Shown: piece after piece, positions 8,415-16,402 of the stretch
Numbering within the stretch: the first letter of the stretch is position 1
How the letters are laid out: each line of letters opens with the position of its first letter
From: an uncultured Bacilli bacterium
GTDB lineage: Bacteria; Bacillota_I; Bacilli_A; RF39; UBA660
Length of the DNA: 49,798 nucleotides
Direction: 5' to 3'
Assembly: GCA_910583945.1 (NCBI GenBank)
Contig: CAJTYF010000008.1
Span: 1 to 49,798, forward strand
Notes under the pieces: model-generated
What the model was told of the DNA's origin: nothing
What the model saw: only the letters and a program-made list of their open reading frames with translations
Database searches by the model: none
Made by a program: the position numbers and the translations under genes

Positions 8415-9617
8415 ATGGAGAAAATAATCATTATTGGGGCTGGACCATCAGGCATCCTCACCGCTCTAGCTTGTAGTCAAAACAAAAAAGTTATTTTAAT
8501 AGATGGCAACGATAAAATTGGAAAAAAATTATTATTAACGGGCAATGGCAAATGCAATTATTGGAACGCTGAAATAGAAAGTAGTCATTATGAAACGGAA
8601 AATCAAGCCATTTTAAAAGAAATTATAACACCTGAAATCATTCAAAAAACGTATTCTTTTTTAGAAAAAATAGGGATTTATCCCAAGATTCAAAATGGGT
8701 ATTATTACCCTTATTCCAAAGATGCACACAGTATACAGGCTCTATTCGAAAGAAAACTAAAAGAACAAAAGATTGAATGGATACCAAATTTTAAAGTGCT
8801 AAGTCTTGAAAAAAAGAAAGGCAAATTTATGGTAAAATCAGTAAACAAAGTCCTAGAAGGCGATAAAGTAGTCTTAGCTACAGGCGGAAAAACATACCAA
8901 AAAACAGGAAGCGATGGCACGGGATACGACCTAGCAAAGACATTCAACCACAACCTTATTCCGCTTTTACCAACACTTACTAACCTAGTATGTCAAGATA
9001 AAATCACCGCGTTATGGGAGAACCTTCGCTTCAGTGCTAAAGTGCGTTTATGGATTAATGGAAAACTAGAACAAGAAGAACAAGGCGAAATACAAGGCAT
9101 AAAAAACGGTTTAAGTGGGATATGCATCTTTAACTTAAGTAATAAAGCCAGCCGTTCCCTATATTTAAACCAACCAACAGAAATCGAAATTGATTTTTTA
9201 CCCGATATAGAAAACTTTAAAGCATTCATAGAAAAGAGAATAGAGTACATGTTCAATCCTACTTTAGAAGATTTTTTAGAATCCTTAATAAATTATAAAT
9301 TAATGTTTCTTTTATTAAAAAAAGCCGAATTAGATAAAAATAAACACATGCACGAATTAAAAAAAGATGAAATGAATGCTTTAGAAAAAGTCTTAAAACA
9401 TTTTCGCTTAGAAATAACGGGAACAGGGGACTTTTCAAAAGCTCAAGTGACCTCTGGAGGCATAAACTTAAACGAAATAAACCCTTTATCCTTAGAATCA
9501 AAATTAGAAAAAAATCTTTATTTTACTGGAGAAATTCTAGACGTTTCTGGTATTTGTGGCGGATTTAATTTAGCTTTTGCATTTATTACAGGATATAGAG
9601 TAGGAAAAAGTCTATGA
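8415..9617 (+). CDS. NAD(P)/FAD-dependent oxidoreductase, HI0933 (BaiN-like) family
   Basis: A 400-residue flavoprotein. The N-terminal Rossmann motif IIIGAGPSG (residues 5-13) binds the FAD ADP moiety; GKKLLLTGNGKCN and VLATGGKTYQKTGS are typical of the HI0933/YhiN group. The C-terminal GEILDVSGICGGFNLAFA closes the FAD site. Members are related to flavoproteins such as BaiN, but most have no known substrate and act in the cytosol. The next gene begins inside its stop (ATGA, four-base overlap), giving a two-gene flavoprotein unit. An A-rich GGA site precedes the ATG. The family is certain, the reaction is not. Confidence 0.88.
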   Translation: MEKIIIIGAGPSGILTALACSQNKKVILIDGNDKIGKKLLLTGNGKCNYWNAEIESSHYETENQAILKEIITPEIIQKTYSFLEKIGIYPKIQNGYYYPYSKDAHSIQALFERKLKEQKIEWIPNFKVLSLEKKKGKFMVKSVNKVLEGDKVVLATGGKTYQKTGSDGTGYDLAKTFNHNLIPLLPTLTNLVCQDKITALWENLRFSAKVRLWINGKLEQEEQGEIQGIKNGLSGICIFNLSNKASRSLYLNQPTEIEIDFLPDIENFKAFIEKRIEYMFNPTLEDFLESLINYKLMFLLLKKAELDKNKHMHELKKDEMNALEKVLKHFRLEITGTGDFSKAQVTSGGINLNEINPLSLESKLEKNLYFTGEILDVSGICGGFNLAFAFITGYRVGKSL

Positions 9618-11185
9618 TAAGAATAAGACAAATAAAAATAGAAGCCTTAACGAATAGTAAAGAAAAATTGAAAGAAAAAATAGCTAAAAAATTAAAAATC
9701 ACTCCAAATGAAATTAAATCTTTTTCGATTGAACGTGAATCGATAGATGCCCGAAACAAAGAAAATATTTTTTATGTTTATGAAGTCTACGTCGTGGTTT
9801 CAAATGAAGAAAAAATCTTAAAAAACCAAAACGATTTGGATATCTTTAAAGCACTTAAAGAAAAATATACCTTTAAAAGTACTAAAAAATTAAAAGATCA
9901 ACCCATTATTGTGGGGTGTGGTCCAAGTGGCTTATTTGCGGCTTTAATTCTCGCTGAAAATGGTAATCCACCTCTTATCATTGAAAGAGGCGATAAAATT
10001 GAAGAAAGAATAAAAAAAGTGACCACTTTTTGGGAAGAAGGAAAATTGGATGAAAATTCCAACGTTCAATTTGGAGAAGGGGGAGCGGGAACCTTTTCCG
10101 ATGGAAAATTAAACACTTTAATAAAAAATAAAGACAATCGTATGACTAAAGTTTTTGAAACATTTGTGCGTTTTGGAGCACCTAAAGAAATTCTTTACAG
10201 CTATAAACCACATATAGGAACGGATGTATTAAGGACAGTAATGATAAAAATGAGAGAATACATAAAATCTCTAGGGGGCATTTTTTTATACAACACCTGT
10301 TTAACTGACCTTTGCATCGAAAACCAAACGATAAAAGGAATCTTAGTCAATCATAAAGAATTTATGCCGTGTAAACATTTAATTTTAGCGATAGGCCATA
10401 GTGCTAGAGATACCTTCAAATTGCTTTACAATAAAAAAGTAGACATGACAGCAAAAGATTTTGCGGTAGGTATACGTGTCATGCACTCTCAAGATAAGAT
10501 TGATGCATCACTAATTGGAAAAAAATATAAAACCGTATTAAGTCCAACTACCTATAAACTCACTCATACTTGTCAAAATAAAAGAGGGGTCTATTCTTTT
10601 TGTATGTGTCCAGGAGGCTACGTCGTAAACGCTTCGAGTAGTAAAGAACACTTGGCAATTAACGGCATGAGTAATTATAAAAGAGACAGTGGTTTTGCCA
10701 ATAGTGCTATTGTTGTCACGATAAACATTAATGATTTTGGTCCCCATCCTTTAGAGGGTATGACCTTTCAAAATGAATTAGAAAAAAAAGCCTATCAAAT
10801 CGGAAAGGGATGTATTCCTTGCCAAACCTTAAAAGATTTTAAAGAAAATAAAGTAACAGAAAAACCGAAAATAAACGGGATCAAAGGGGACTATACCTTT
10901 GCCAATTTAAACGCCATTTTTCCTGAATACATAAACGAAAGTTTAAAAGAAGCCTTTCCTTTCTTTGGTAAAAAAATAAAAAATTTTGATGACAATAACA
11001 CTATACTTTGTGGGGTAGAATCTAGAACATCCTCTCCCATTCGCATTCTAAGAAGCACAAAGTATGAAAGTAATATAAAAGGCCTCTTTCCCATTGGAGA
11101 GGGAGCAGGGTACGCGGGAGGCATTACTTCCAGTGCAATGGATGGCATTAAAGTAGCTGAAAGTTTATTAGAAAATGAAAATTAA
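9614..11185 (+). CDS. FAD-dependent dehydrogenase, COG2509 family
   Basis: A 523-residue flavoprotein of the uncharacterised COG2509 group. An N-terminal domain of about 90 residues precedes the dinucleotide-binding motif GCGPSG (101-106). The region NVQFGEGGAGTFSDGKLNT and the C-terminal GIKGDYTFANLNAIFPEY, GVESRTSSPIR and FPIGEGAGYAGGITSSAMDG are family signatures. No substrate is established for the group. Its start overlaps the upstream flavoprotein's stop by four bases, so the two are co-translated and may share a pathway. Confidence 0.88.
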   Translation: MIRIRQIKIEALTNSKEKLKEKIAKKLKITPNEIKSFSIERESIDARNKENIFYVYEVYVVVSNEEKILKNQNDLDIFKALKEKYTFKSTKKLKDQPIIVGCGPSGLFAALILAENGNPPLIIERGDKIEERIKKVTTFWEEGKLDENSNVQFGEGGAGTFSDGKLNTLIKNKDNRMTKVFETFVRFGAPKEILYSYKPHIGTDVLRTVMIKMREYIKSLGGIFLYNTCLTDLCIENQTIKGILVNHKEFMPCKHLILAIGHSARDTFKLLYNKKVDMTAKDFAVGIRVMHSQDKIDASLIGKKYKTVLSPTTYKLTHTCQNKRGVYSFCMCPGGYVVNASSSKEHLAINGMSNYKRDSGFANSAIVVTININDFGPHPLEGMTFQNELEKKAYQIGKGCIPCQTLKDFKENKVTEKPKINGIKGDYTFANLNAIFPEYINESLKEAFPFFGKKIKNFDDNNTILCGVESRTSSPIRILRSTKYESNIKGLFPIGEGAGYAGGITSSAMDGIKVAESLLENEN

Positions 11186-11246
11186 AAATTTAGCTTTTCC
11201 CCAAAAGAAATATCGGTTATAATATCTATTTAGTTAAGAGGTATTT

Positions 11247-13121
11247 ATGAAAAAACATATCAAAAAAATTATTTTTTTCTTTATAATTATTTTTTCTTTT
11301 TGTATGCCTAAAAACATAAAAATTGAAGAAACACTCCCCGAAACGAAAGAAGAATCTCTTAAACATGAAATCAGCATTGATCCTAAAATTTATGATGAAC
11401 TACAGTTGAAATCTCTTTTCATAAAAAATGAGCAAGAAGAGAAAATAAGTTGGTATTATAAAGAGGATGAAAAAAGTTATTATCTTTTTTTACCTGAAGC
11501 TTTTAAAGACAACACAACACTTCTATTTGACTGTAGGGTAAAAACTTACCTATCCATCTATGACAGTAATGACACGTTAATAAAAAAAATAACAAACAAT
11601 GAGTCTATTGCATTAGAAGAGGAAGAATACACCTTTAAATTAGAAACAAATGTAAAAAAAACAAGTACTTATAAAGTAAAAGTTAAACGTTCCAATCTAC
11701 CTTCCATATTTATAGATATTGAGGGTGGAGAAGAAAGTTTTAAAAAAATCATTGAAGATGAAAAACATGAAACAGGTTATAAAGGAGAAGCTAAAATAAA
11801 CGATAGTCAAAATAATACCACTACAGGAGCCATAAAAAAAATAAGAGGAAGAGGAAACGCCACTTGGCAAAGAGAAAAAAAGCCTTTTCAAATCAATTTT
11901 GAAGAAAAAATAGCGGTTTTAGGCATGAAAAAATCCAAAACGTGGTTACTCTTAAACAATTATCCTGATGGTTCTTTATCAAGAAATGCTCTATGGTATC
12001 AATTAGCAAAAGAAATGGATATGCCATACAGTGTAGAATTTGAACCCATAGATTTATACATTAATAATGAATACCAAGGAAATTATCTCGTAACCAGTAA
12101 AGTCGAAGTAGAAGAGAATCGAGTGAACTTAGGTCTTGATGATGTTTTAATTGAAATCGATGACCACGATTCCTTAGAACAATTAACGCTAAATAGTGAA
12201 AGAAAATTTGAAATCCATTACCCAAATTTAGAAGACTTTACGAAGGAAAACAAGAAAAAAGTAGAAGAAAACGTCACCAAATACTTAAAAAAAGTAGACG
12301 AATTAATTAAAAATCCTAAAACAACCACAGAAGAGTTAACTCAATATATTGATTTAGAATCCTTTGCCAAATACTATTGGATGCAAGAAATTTCTTTAAA
12401 TATGGATGCAACCATCAACAGCTTTTATCTCTACATAAAAGACGGTATTCTTTACGCTGGACCTGTTTGGGATATGGACGCAACGATGAATCGAAGTTAT
12501 CTTTATACCAAAACGAAAGGATATTACTTGACCGAAGACACCTATTTATATCAAAGAAAAAGAAAAAATTGGTATAGAGAACTCATTAAAAGAGAAGACT
12601 TTTCTAAAAAAGTAGATGAAATCTTTCTAGAATATTTAGAAGTTTTTGAAAAATTACCAGTGTATTTAGAAAACTATGTGAATCAAATAAAGCAAAGTGC
12701 TACCATGAATTATAAAAGATGGCCTTATGAGAACATGATGAAAAAACAAGGTCAAAAATGGCGACCTAACGATAAAAGCCTTGAAACCAGTGTAGCTTTA
12801 CTAAAAGAAGATATTAAAACAAGACTAAACTGGTATAAACAGGAATACAATCTTTATGATTCTTTTAGAATGAAAGAATATCAAAATGAAACATTCTTAA
12901 AAGAAACAGACATAACGAGAAATCAAACAATAAAGTTAGATGCCAAAACAACAAGAATTGAACTTTATGGACTAAAAGAAGAAAAAAATGAAAAATTAAA
13001 AGAACAAACCGTTTTAGAACAAACGACACATCTAGAATTGACTTTAAATAAAAAAACTACTTCAAAATATAAAAAGAGCAATCAATCGATTTATCATTTT
13101 ACCTTAAAGAAAGAAGAGTGA
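11247..13121 (+). CDS. Secreted CotH-like kinase family protein
   Basis: A 624-residue protein with an N-terminal hydrophobic export/anchor segment (about 5-20). The CotH domain spans roughly 155-490. It contains RGRGNATWQREKKPF (from about 198), the YLVTSKVEVEENRVNL strand region, and the acidic GPVWDMDATMN motif with Asp409 and Asp411, placed like the metal-binding DMD of CotH. Characterised CotH proteins are atypical protein kinases that phosphorylate spore-coat proteins, but many homologues occur in non-sporulating bacteria with envelope roles. A cysteine-poor tail of about 100 residues follows. AAGAGG precedes the ATG, and a TATAAT at 11218-11223 is a likely -10. It begins a run with the phosphodiester glycosidase and a membrane protein. 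Confidence 0.82.
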   Translation: MKKHIKKIIFFFIIIFSFCMPKNIKIEETLPETKEESLKHEISIDPKIYDELQLKSLFIKNEQEEKISWYYKEDEKSYYLFLPEAFKDNTTLLFDCRVKTYLSIYDSNDTLIKKITNNESIALEEEEYTFKLETNVKKTSTYKVKVKRSNLPSIFIDIEGGEESFKKIIEDEKHETGYKGEAKINDSQNNTTTGAIKKIRGRGNATWQREKKPFQINFEEKIAVLGMKKSKTWLLLNNYPDGSLSRNALWYQLAKEMDMPYSVEFEPIDLYINNEYQGNYLVTSKVEVEENRVNLGLDDVLIEIDDHDSLEQLTLNSERKFEIHYPNLEDFTKENKKKVEENVTKYLKKVDELIKNPKTTTEELTQYIDLESFAKYYWMQEISLNMDATINSFYLYIKDGILYAGPVWDMDATMNRSYLYTKTKGYYLTEDTYLYQRKRKNWYRELIKREDFSKKVDEIFLEYLEVFEKLPVYLENYVNQIKQSATMNYKRWPYENMMKKQGQKWRPNDKSLETSVALLKEDIKTRLNWYKQEYNLYDSFRMKEYQNETFLKETDITRNQTIKLDAKTTRIELYGLKEEKNEKLKEQTVLEQTTHLELTLNKKTTSKYKKSNQSIYHFTLKKEE

Positions 13122-13125
13122 AGAT

Positions 13126-13989
13126 TTGAAACATTTATATACCATTCTCTTTAGTATAAGTTTAGTGGCTTTTACCGCTTTTATTTTACTGGATACGTTC
13201 CTTTTAAGTACATCTTATAAAGTCGTTGAAGAAAAAAAAGAACCTATAGTTAATGAAAGCACTGAAATTATTAGAGAAAAAAACTATTATAAAGATAACA
13301 ACATAGAAATAAAACTCACCAGCACTAGAAAATACAACACAGACATATATATAGCGGATATCAAAATAAAGGACATCAATTATTTGAAAACCGCTTTTGC
13401 TAAAAATACCTTTGGAAAAAACGTGACAGATTACACCTCCACCATTGCCAAAAATCATGAGGCCATCTTAGCAATAAATGGCGACTTTTATGGTGTCCAA
13501 GAAAAAGGTTTTGTTTTAAAAAATGGCATCATCTATCGTGAAACCATTAAAAAAAATCAAGAAGATGTAGTAATCAAAAAAGATGGCACATTTGATTTTA
13601 TAAATGAAAGTGAAACTAATTTAAAAAATATTGAAGCCAAGGAACTCTTATCTTTTGGCCCCATTTTAATTAATAATGGCGAAATAAAAGTCAACAAAAA
13701 CAGTACCGTTCAAAAAGAATTAAAAAGTAACCCCAGAACCGCTATAGCTATGTATGAGCCCCTTCACTATTTATTTATGGTTTCAGACGGAAGAACTAAA
13801 GAAAGCGAAGGCCTGTCCCTTTATGAAATGGCGGAAGTATTAAAAGAACTAAACGTTGATAAAGCTTATAACTTAGATGGCGGTGGTTCTAGTAGTTTAT
13901 ATTTTAATGGTGAAATCATAAACAAACCTATGAATAAAGGAAAACTTGGAGAAAGGAAAGTGAGTGACATTGTTTACATCGGTTATTAA
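13126..13989 (+). CDS. Membrane-anchored phosphodiester glycosidase (NAGPA-type)
   Basis: A 287-residue protein with one N-terminal membrane segment (about 5-25) and an exported NAGPA-like domain. This family hydrolyses sugar phosphodiester bonds; the human member uncovers mannose 6-phosphate and bacterial members act on envelope glycans. Hallmarks are AINGDFYG (about 117-124), the YNLDGGGSSSLYFNG block (about 248-262) and the closing ERKVSDIVYIGY. A TTG start at 13126 is used, five bases after the CotH stop; the site upstream is only a weak GAAGAG. Coupling with CotH suggests a shared cell-surface role, which is inference. Confidence 0.85.
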   Translation: MKHLYTILFSISLVAFTAFILLDTFLLSTSYKVVEEKKEPIVNESTEIIREKNYYKDNNIEIKLTSTRKYNTDIYIADIKIKDINYLKTAFAKNTFGKNVTDYTSTIAKNHEAILAINGDFYGVQEKGFVLKNGIIYRETIKKNQEDVVIKKDGTFDFINESETNLKNIEAKELLSFGPILINNGEIKVNKNSTVQKELKSNPRTAIAMYEPLHYLFMVSDGRTKESEGLSLYEMAEVLKELNVDKAYNLDGGGSSSLYFNGEIINKPMNKGKLGERKVSDIVYIGY

Positions 13990-14305
13990 ACGTTACCCGA
14001 AAAAATATTTAGGAATCAGTTTTTTTTGTTTTCTATTTTCTTGGATTTATGAATCTTTTTCACATGGAGTGTTATCCACTTATATGATTATTCCTGGTGG
14101 CATCGTTCTGATAGGAGGTTTGTTTTCCTTATTTTTTAAACCCATTTCAACGAAATTATACAATTCTTCTTTAGCTTGTTTTATCTTTTATTTATACATG
14201 GAAGGAATTTTAGAGATTTATGGAACTACGAATCAATACATCACCTTTTATCTTTATGGAGCTTTACTATTTTTAGTATTAAGTATATTTGCTCATAAAC
14301 ATTAA
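13964..14305 (+). CDS. Small multi-pass membrane protein, unknown function
   Basis: A 113-residue, strongly hydrophobic protein with about four predicted membrane helices (near 15-30, 40-58, 68-82 and 92-110). A GTG start at 13964 overlaps the glycosidase gene by 26 bases, and AAAGGA about seven bases upstream supports it. I do not recognise the family. Position suggests it is translated with the CotH/NAGPA pair. Confidence 0.6.
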   Translation: MTLFTSVIKRYPKKYLGISFFCFLFSWIYESFSHGVLSTYMIIPGGIVLIGGLFSLFFKPISTKLYNSSLACFIFYLYMEGILEIYGTTNQYITFYLYGALLFLVLSIFAHKH

Positions 14306-14308
14306 AAT

Positions 14309-14337
14309 TTGACAAATTGATAAAACTATGTTAAGAT
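14309..14337 (+). promoter_or_regulatory. Strong promoter of the ydcF-like gene
   Basis: A perfect -35 TTGACA (14309-14314), exactly 17 bases, then TAAGAT (14332-14337). The predicted start point near 14344 falls inside a small inverted repeat, CCCT (14340-14343) and AGGG (14350-14353), which could be an operator. Confidence 0.75.
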
Positions 14338-14361
14338 AACCCTCAATTTAGGGGGAAAAAG

Positions 14362-15018
14362 ATGAATAAAAGATTATCGGAGATTTCATACCATGAAATT
14401 TTAACAAAAGCAACAAAGGAAGACATTGAAAAAATAGTTTTTGAAGAGAAAAGACTTTTAGATGAAAAAAGTCCAAAAACTTACGACATTGGTTTTATTT
14501 TTGGGGGAATTTCTATGATTCCTTATCGAGTAGAAAAAGGTCTAGAACTTTATAATCAAAAAAGGGTAGATCGACTAGTTGTTTCAGGTGGCATCGGTTT
14601 CATGAATAGAGATAGAAAAAAGATTGAAGCCGATAAAATGAAACATTATTTATTAGAGCATGGTGTACCAAAAGAAGACATTATTGTCGAACGCTTTTCT
14701 AGAAATACGGTTGAAAACATAGGAAATACTTTTAAAATATTAGATTATGAATATGGAACCATTGACGCTTTAGATTATGTTTTAATCACATCAGACTTTC
14801 ACGTGAAAAGATGTTTAGGATTATTTGAAAAAGCAATAGGTCAAAAAGAAAATTTTATAGGATGCGGAATCAAAGATGGAGTAAAAGATAAAGAAAACTG
14901 GCATAATTCTAGTATTGGAAAAAAACAGATTTATCAAGAAGCTATCGCTCTATGTATGTACGCTAAAAAAATGCGTCTTGAAAACGAAGAAATAAAAGAC
15001 TTGATATTGAAAAGATAA
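14362..15018 (+). CDS. YdcF/SanA/ElyC family (DUF218) protein
   Basis: A 218-residue protein of the DUF218 group. GFIFGGISMIPYRVEKGLEL, RLVVSGGIGF, ERFSRNTVENIGNT and VLITSDFHVKR match the conserved core, including the SxxTxEN and T-S-x-F-H motifs. Members such as ElyC and SanA influence envelope or peptidoglycan precursor homeostasis; YdcF binds S-adenosylmethionine. Unlike ElyC and SanA it lacks a membrane segment, so it is probably cytosolic. A GGGGGA site precedes the ATG, and a near-consensus promoter drives it. Confidence 0.8.
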   Translation: MNKRLSEISYHEILTKATKEDIEKIVFEEKRLLDEKSPKTYDIGFIFGGISMIPYRVEKGLELYNQKRVDRLVVSGGIGFMNRDRKKIEADKMKHYLLEHGVPKEDIIVERFSRNTVENIGNTFKILDYEYGTIDALDYVLITSDFHVKRCLGLFEKAIGQKENFIGCGIKDGVKDKENWHNSSIGKKQIYQEAIALCMYAKKMRLENEEIKDLILKR

Positions 15019-15028
15019 AAGGAATGTA

Positions 15029-15301
15029 TTGATTAAAAGAAAATTAAACCTCTATTTAGGGTTGCTAACTCTTACAAGTTGCGTCGTCGTTTCTAGTCAT
15101 TCAATAAATCCTGTAAAACAAACAAAAAAAGAAGGATTTCATATTTGTTTTTACAACGAAAATCTTAAAAAAGAATCTTTAGAAAAATTAATCGAACAAG
15201 CCATTCTAGACAAAAATCGAACTTTAATAATGGAATACCGTATGATATTAGAAAAAATAATCGAAAATAATACTTATAGGCTGTCAAGAACAGTAAAATA
15301 A
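15029..15301 (+). CDS. Small putative lipoprotein
   Basis: A 90-residue protein read from a TTG at 15029-15031, preceded by AAAAGGA at a good distance; the only nearby ATG runs straight into TGA. A basic N-terminus, hydrophobic core and LTSC (15-18) make a plausible lipoprotein signal with Cys18 as anchor. The mature part is short, Lys/Glu-rich and helical. It is probably co-transcribed with the ydcF-like gene eleven bases upstream. No family recognised. Confidence 0.5.
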   Translation: MIKRKLNLYLGLLTLTSCVVVSSHSINPVKQTKKEGFHICFYNENLKKESLEKLIEQAILDKNRTLIMEYRMILEKIIENNTYRLSRTVK

Positions 15302-15354
15302 GTATATTTTTTTTTGAAAGTATAATATAATTAAAAAAGATAGGAGTTATAAAT

Positions 15355-16038
15355 ATGAATATAGTTGATATCATTATTCTTTTCTTTTTAGCCATGGGGG
15401 CGGTAGTTGGTTTTAAAAAAGGAATCATAGAAAACATTGTATCCTTTGTTGGAACCATTATTGTCATTGTCATTTCTTTTGCTCTAAAAAATAAAATTGC
15501 CATAATTATGTATACCTATTTACCTTTTTTTAAAGTCGGTATGCCCATCATAAACATTTTAATTTATGAAGCTTTAGCTTTTTTGCTAGTATTCTCTTTA
15601 TTATCCGTTTTGTTAAAAATCTTGATTAAAATATCAGGAATCATTGAAAAATTTTTAGATTTTACTATTGTTTTAGCGATTCCTTCTAAAATAATGGGGG
15701 CCATCTTTGGTTTCTTAGAAATGTATTTATTCATTTTTGTAGTACTATTCTCATTGGCAGCGTTTAATTTTAATAATAGTTATATTACAGATAGTAAAAT
15801 AGGAGACTTTATGATTACTCATACACCATTCATATCGAAAGGATTAGAGAGCACGTATAAAGCCATCAAAGAAGTCATTCAATTAAACAAAGATTATAAA
15901 GAAAGCCAAGAACAAGACTTATTAGAGGAAAAAGGCATAAAAATATTACTGGATTACAACATCATCACCAAAGAAAACTTGAACACATTAATAGGAAAAG
16001 GTAAAATAAAACCTATCACAAATGAAAGAGGAGATTAA
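15355..16038 (+). CDS. CvpA family membrane protein
   Basis: A 227-residue protein of the CvpA family. The opening VDIIILFFLAMGAVVGFKKG with the glycine-Lys-Gly turn is diagnostic. Four membrane helices are predicted (about 4-24, 28-45, 60-85 and 105-130), followed by a charged cytosolic tail. E. coli CvpA is needed for colicin V production and bile-salt tolerance; Firmicutes homologues lack a firm role. A TATAAT at 15321-15326 lies upstream, though without a clear -35, and TAGGAG precedes the ATG. Thioredoxin follows one base after its stop. Confidence 0.82.
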   Translation: MNIVDIIILFFLAMGAVVGFKKGIIENIVSFVGTIIVIVISFALKNKIAIIMYTYLPFFKVGMPIINILIYEALAFLLVFSLLSVLLKILIKISGIIEKFLDFTIVLAIPSKIMGAIFGFLEMYLFIFVVLFSLAAFNFNNSYITDSKIGDFMITHTPFISKGLESTYKAIKEVIQLNKDYKESQEQDLLEEKGIKILLDYNIITKENLNTLIGKGKIKPITNERGD

Positions 16039-16039
16039 T

Positions 16040-16336
16040 ATGATAAAATATTTAGAAAAAGAAAACTTGAGTGATTTAGTAAAAGAGGGAATACATCTAG
16101 TCGATTTCTATGCGGATTGGTGTGGACCTTGTAAAATGCTTGGAAGCGTTCTAGAAAAATTGGAAGACGTAAGCATTATTAAAATAAATACAGACACCCA
16201 TCAAGATATAGCAAGAGATTATGGTATCATGAGTATTCCAACTCTAGTCTTCTTCAAAGATGGTCAAGAAGTTAAAAAAGAAATCGGTTTTAAAGATGAA
16301 GAACAACTAAGAAACCTTTTAGAATCTTTAAGATAG
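16040..16336 (+). CDS. trxA: Thioredoxin
   Basis: A 98-residue thioredoxin that reduces cytosolic disulfides. The WCGPCK active site is at residues 27-32 after VDFYAD, and SIPTLVFFKDG supplies the cis-proline loop. The start is placed at ATG 16040 because GAGGAG at 16028-16033 fits it; an in-frame ATG at 16022 would lie inside the end of cvpA and lacks a ribosome site. It is co-transcribed with cvpA. The terminator hairpin includes its TAG. Confidence 0.92.
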   Translation: MIKYLEKENLSDLVKEGIHLVDFYADWCGPCKMLGSVLEKLEDVSIIKINTDTHQDIARDYGIMSIPTLVFFKDGQEVKKEIGFKDEEQLRNLLESLR

Positions 16337-16354
16337 CAAAAGCTATCTTTTTTC
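16331..16354 (+). terminator. Rho-independent terminator after trxA
   Basis: AGATAGC (16331-16337), loop AAAA, GCTATCT (16342-16348) and six following T residues make a compact hairpin. The stop codon of trxA lies in its left arm. Confidence 0.88.
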
Positions 16355-16383
16355 TTTACATAAAAAGAAAAAATGAGTATAAT
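16355..16383 (+). promoter_or_regulatory. Near-consensus promoter of the sigma-factor gene
   Basis: TTTACA (16355-16360), 17 bases, perfect TATAAT (16378-16383). The predicted start point near 16390 falls in CACC-GCG-GGTG (16385-16395), a GC-rich hairpin that overlaps part of the ribosome-binding region (GGGTGAAGGGG). Confidence 0.8.
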
Positions 16384-16402
16384 ACACCGCGGGTGAAGGG
16401 GT

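Noticed and set aside
12377..12577. 66-codon frame inside the CotH gene
   Set aside because: Overlaps a clearly coding CotH catalytic region in another register.
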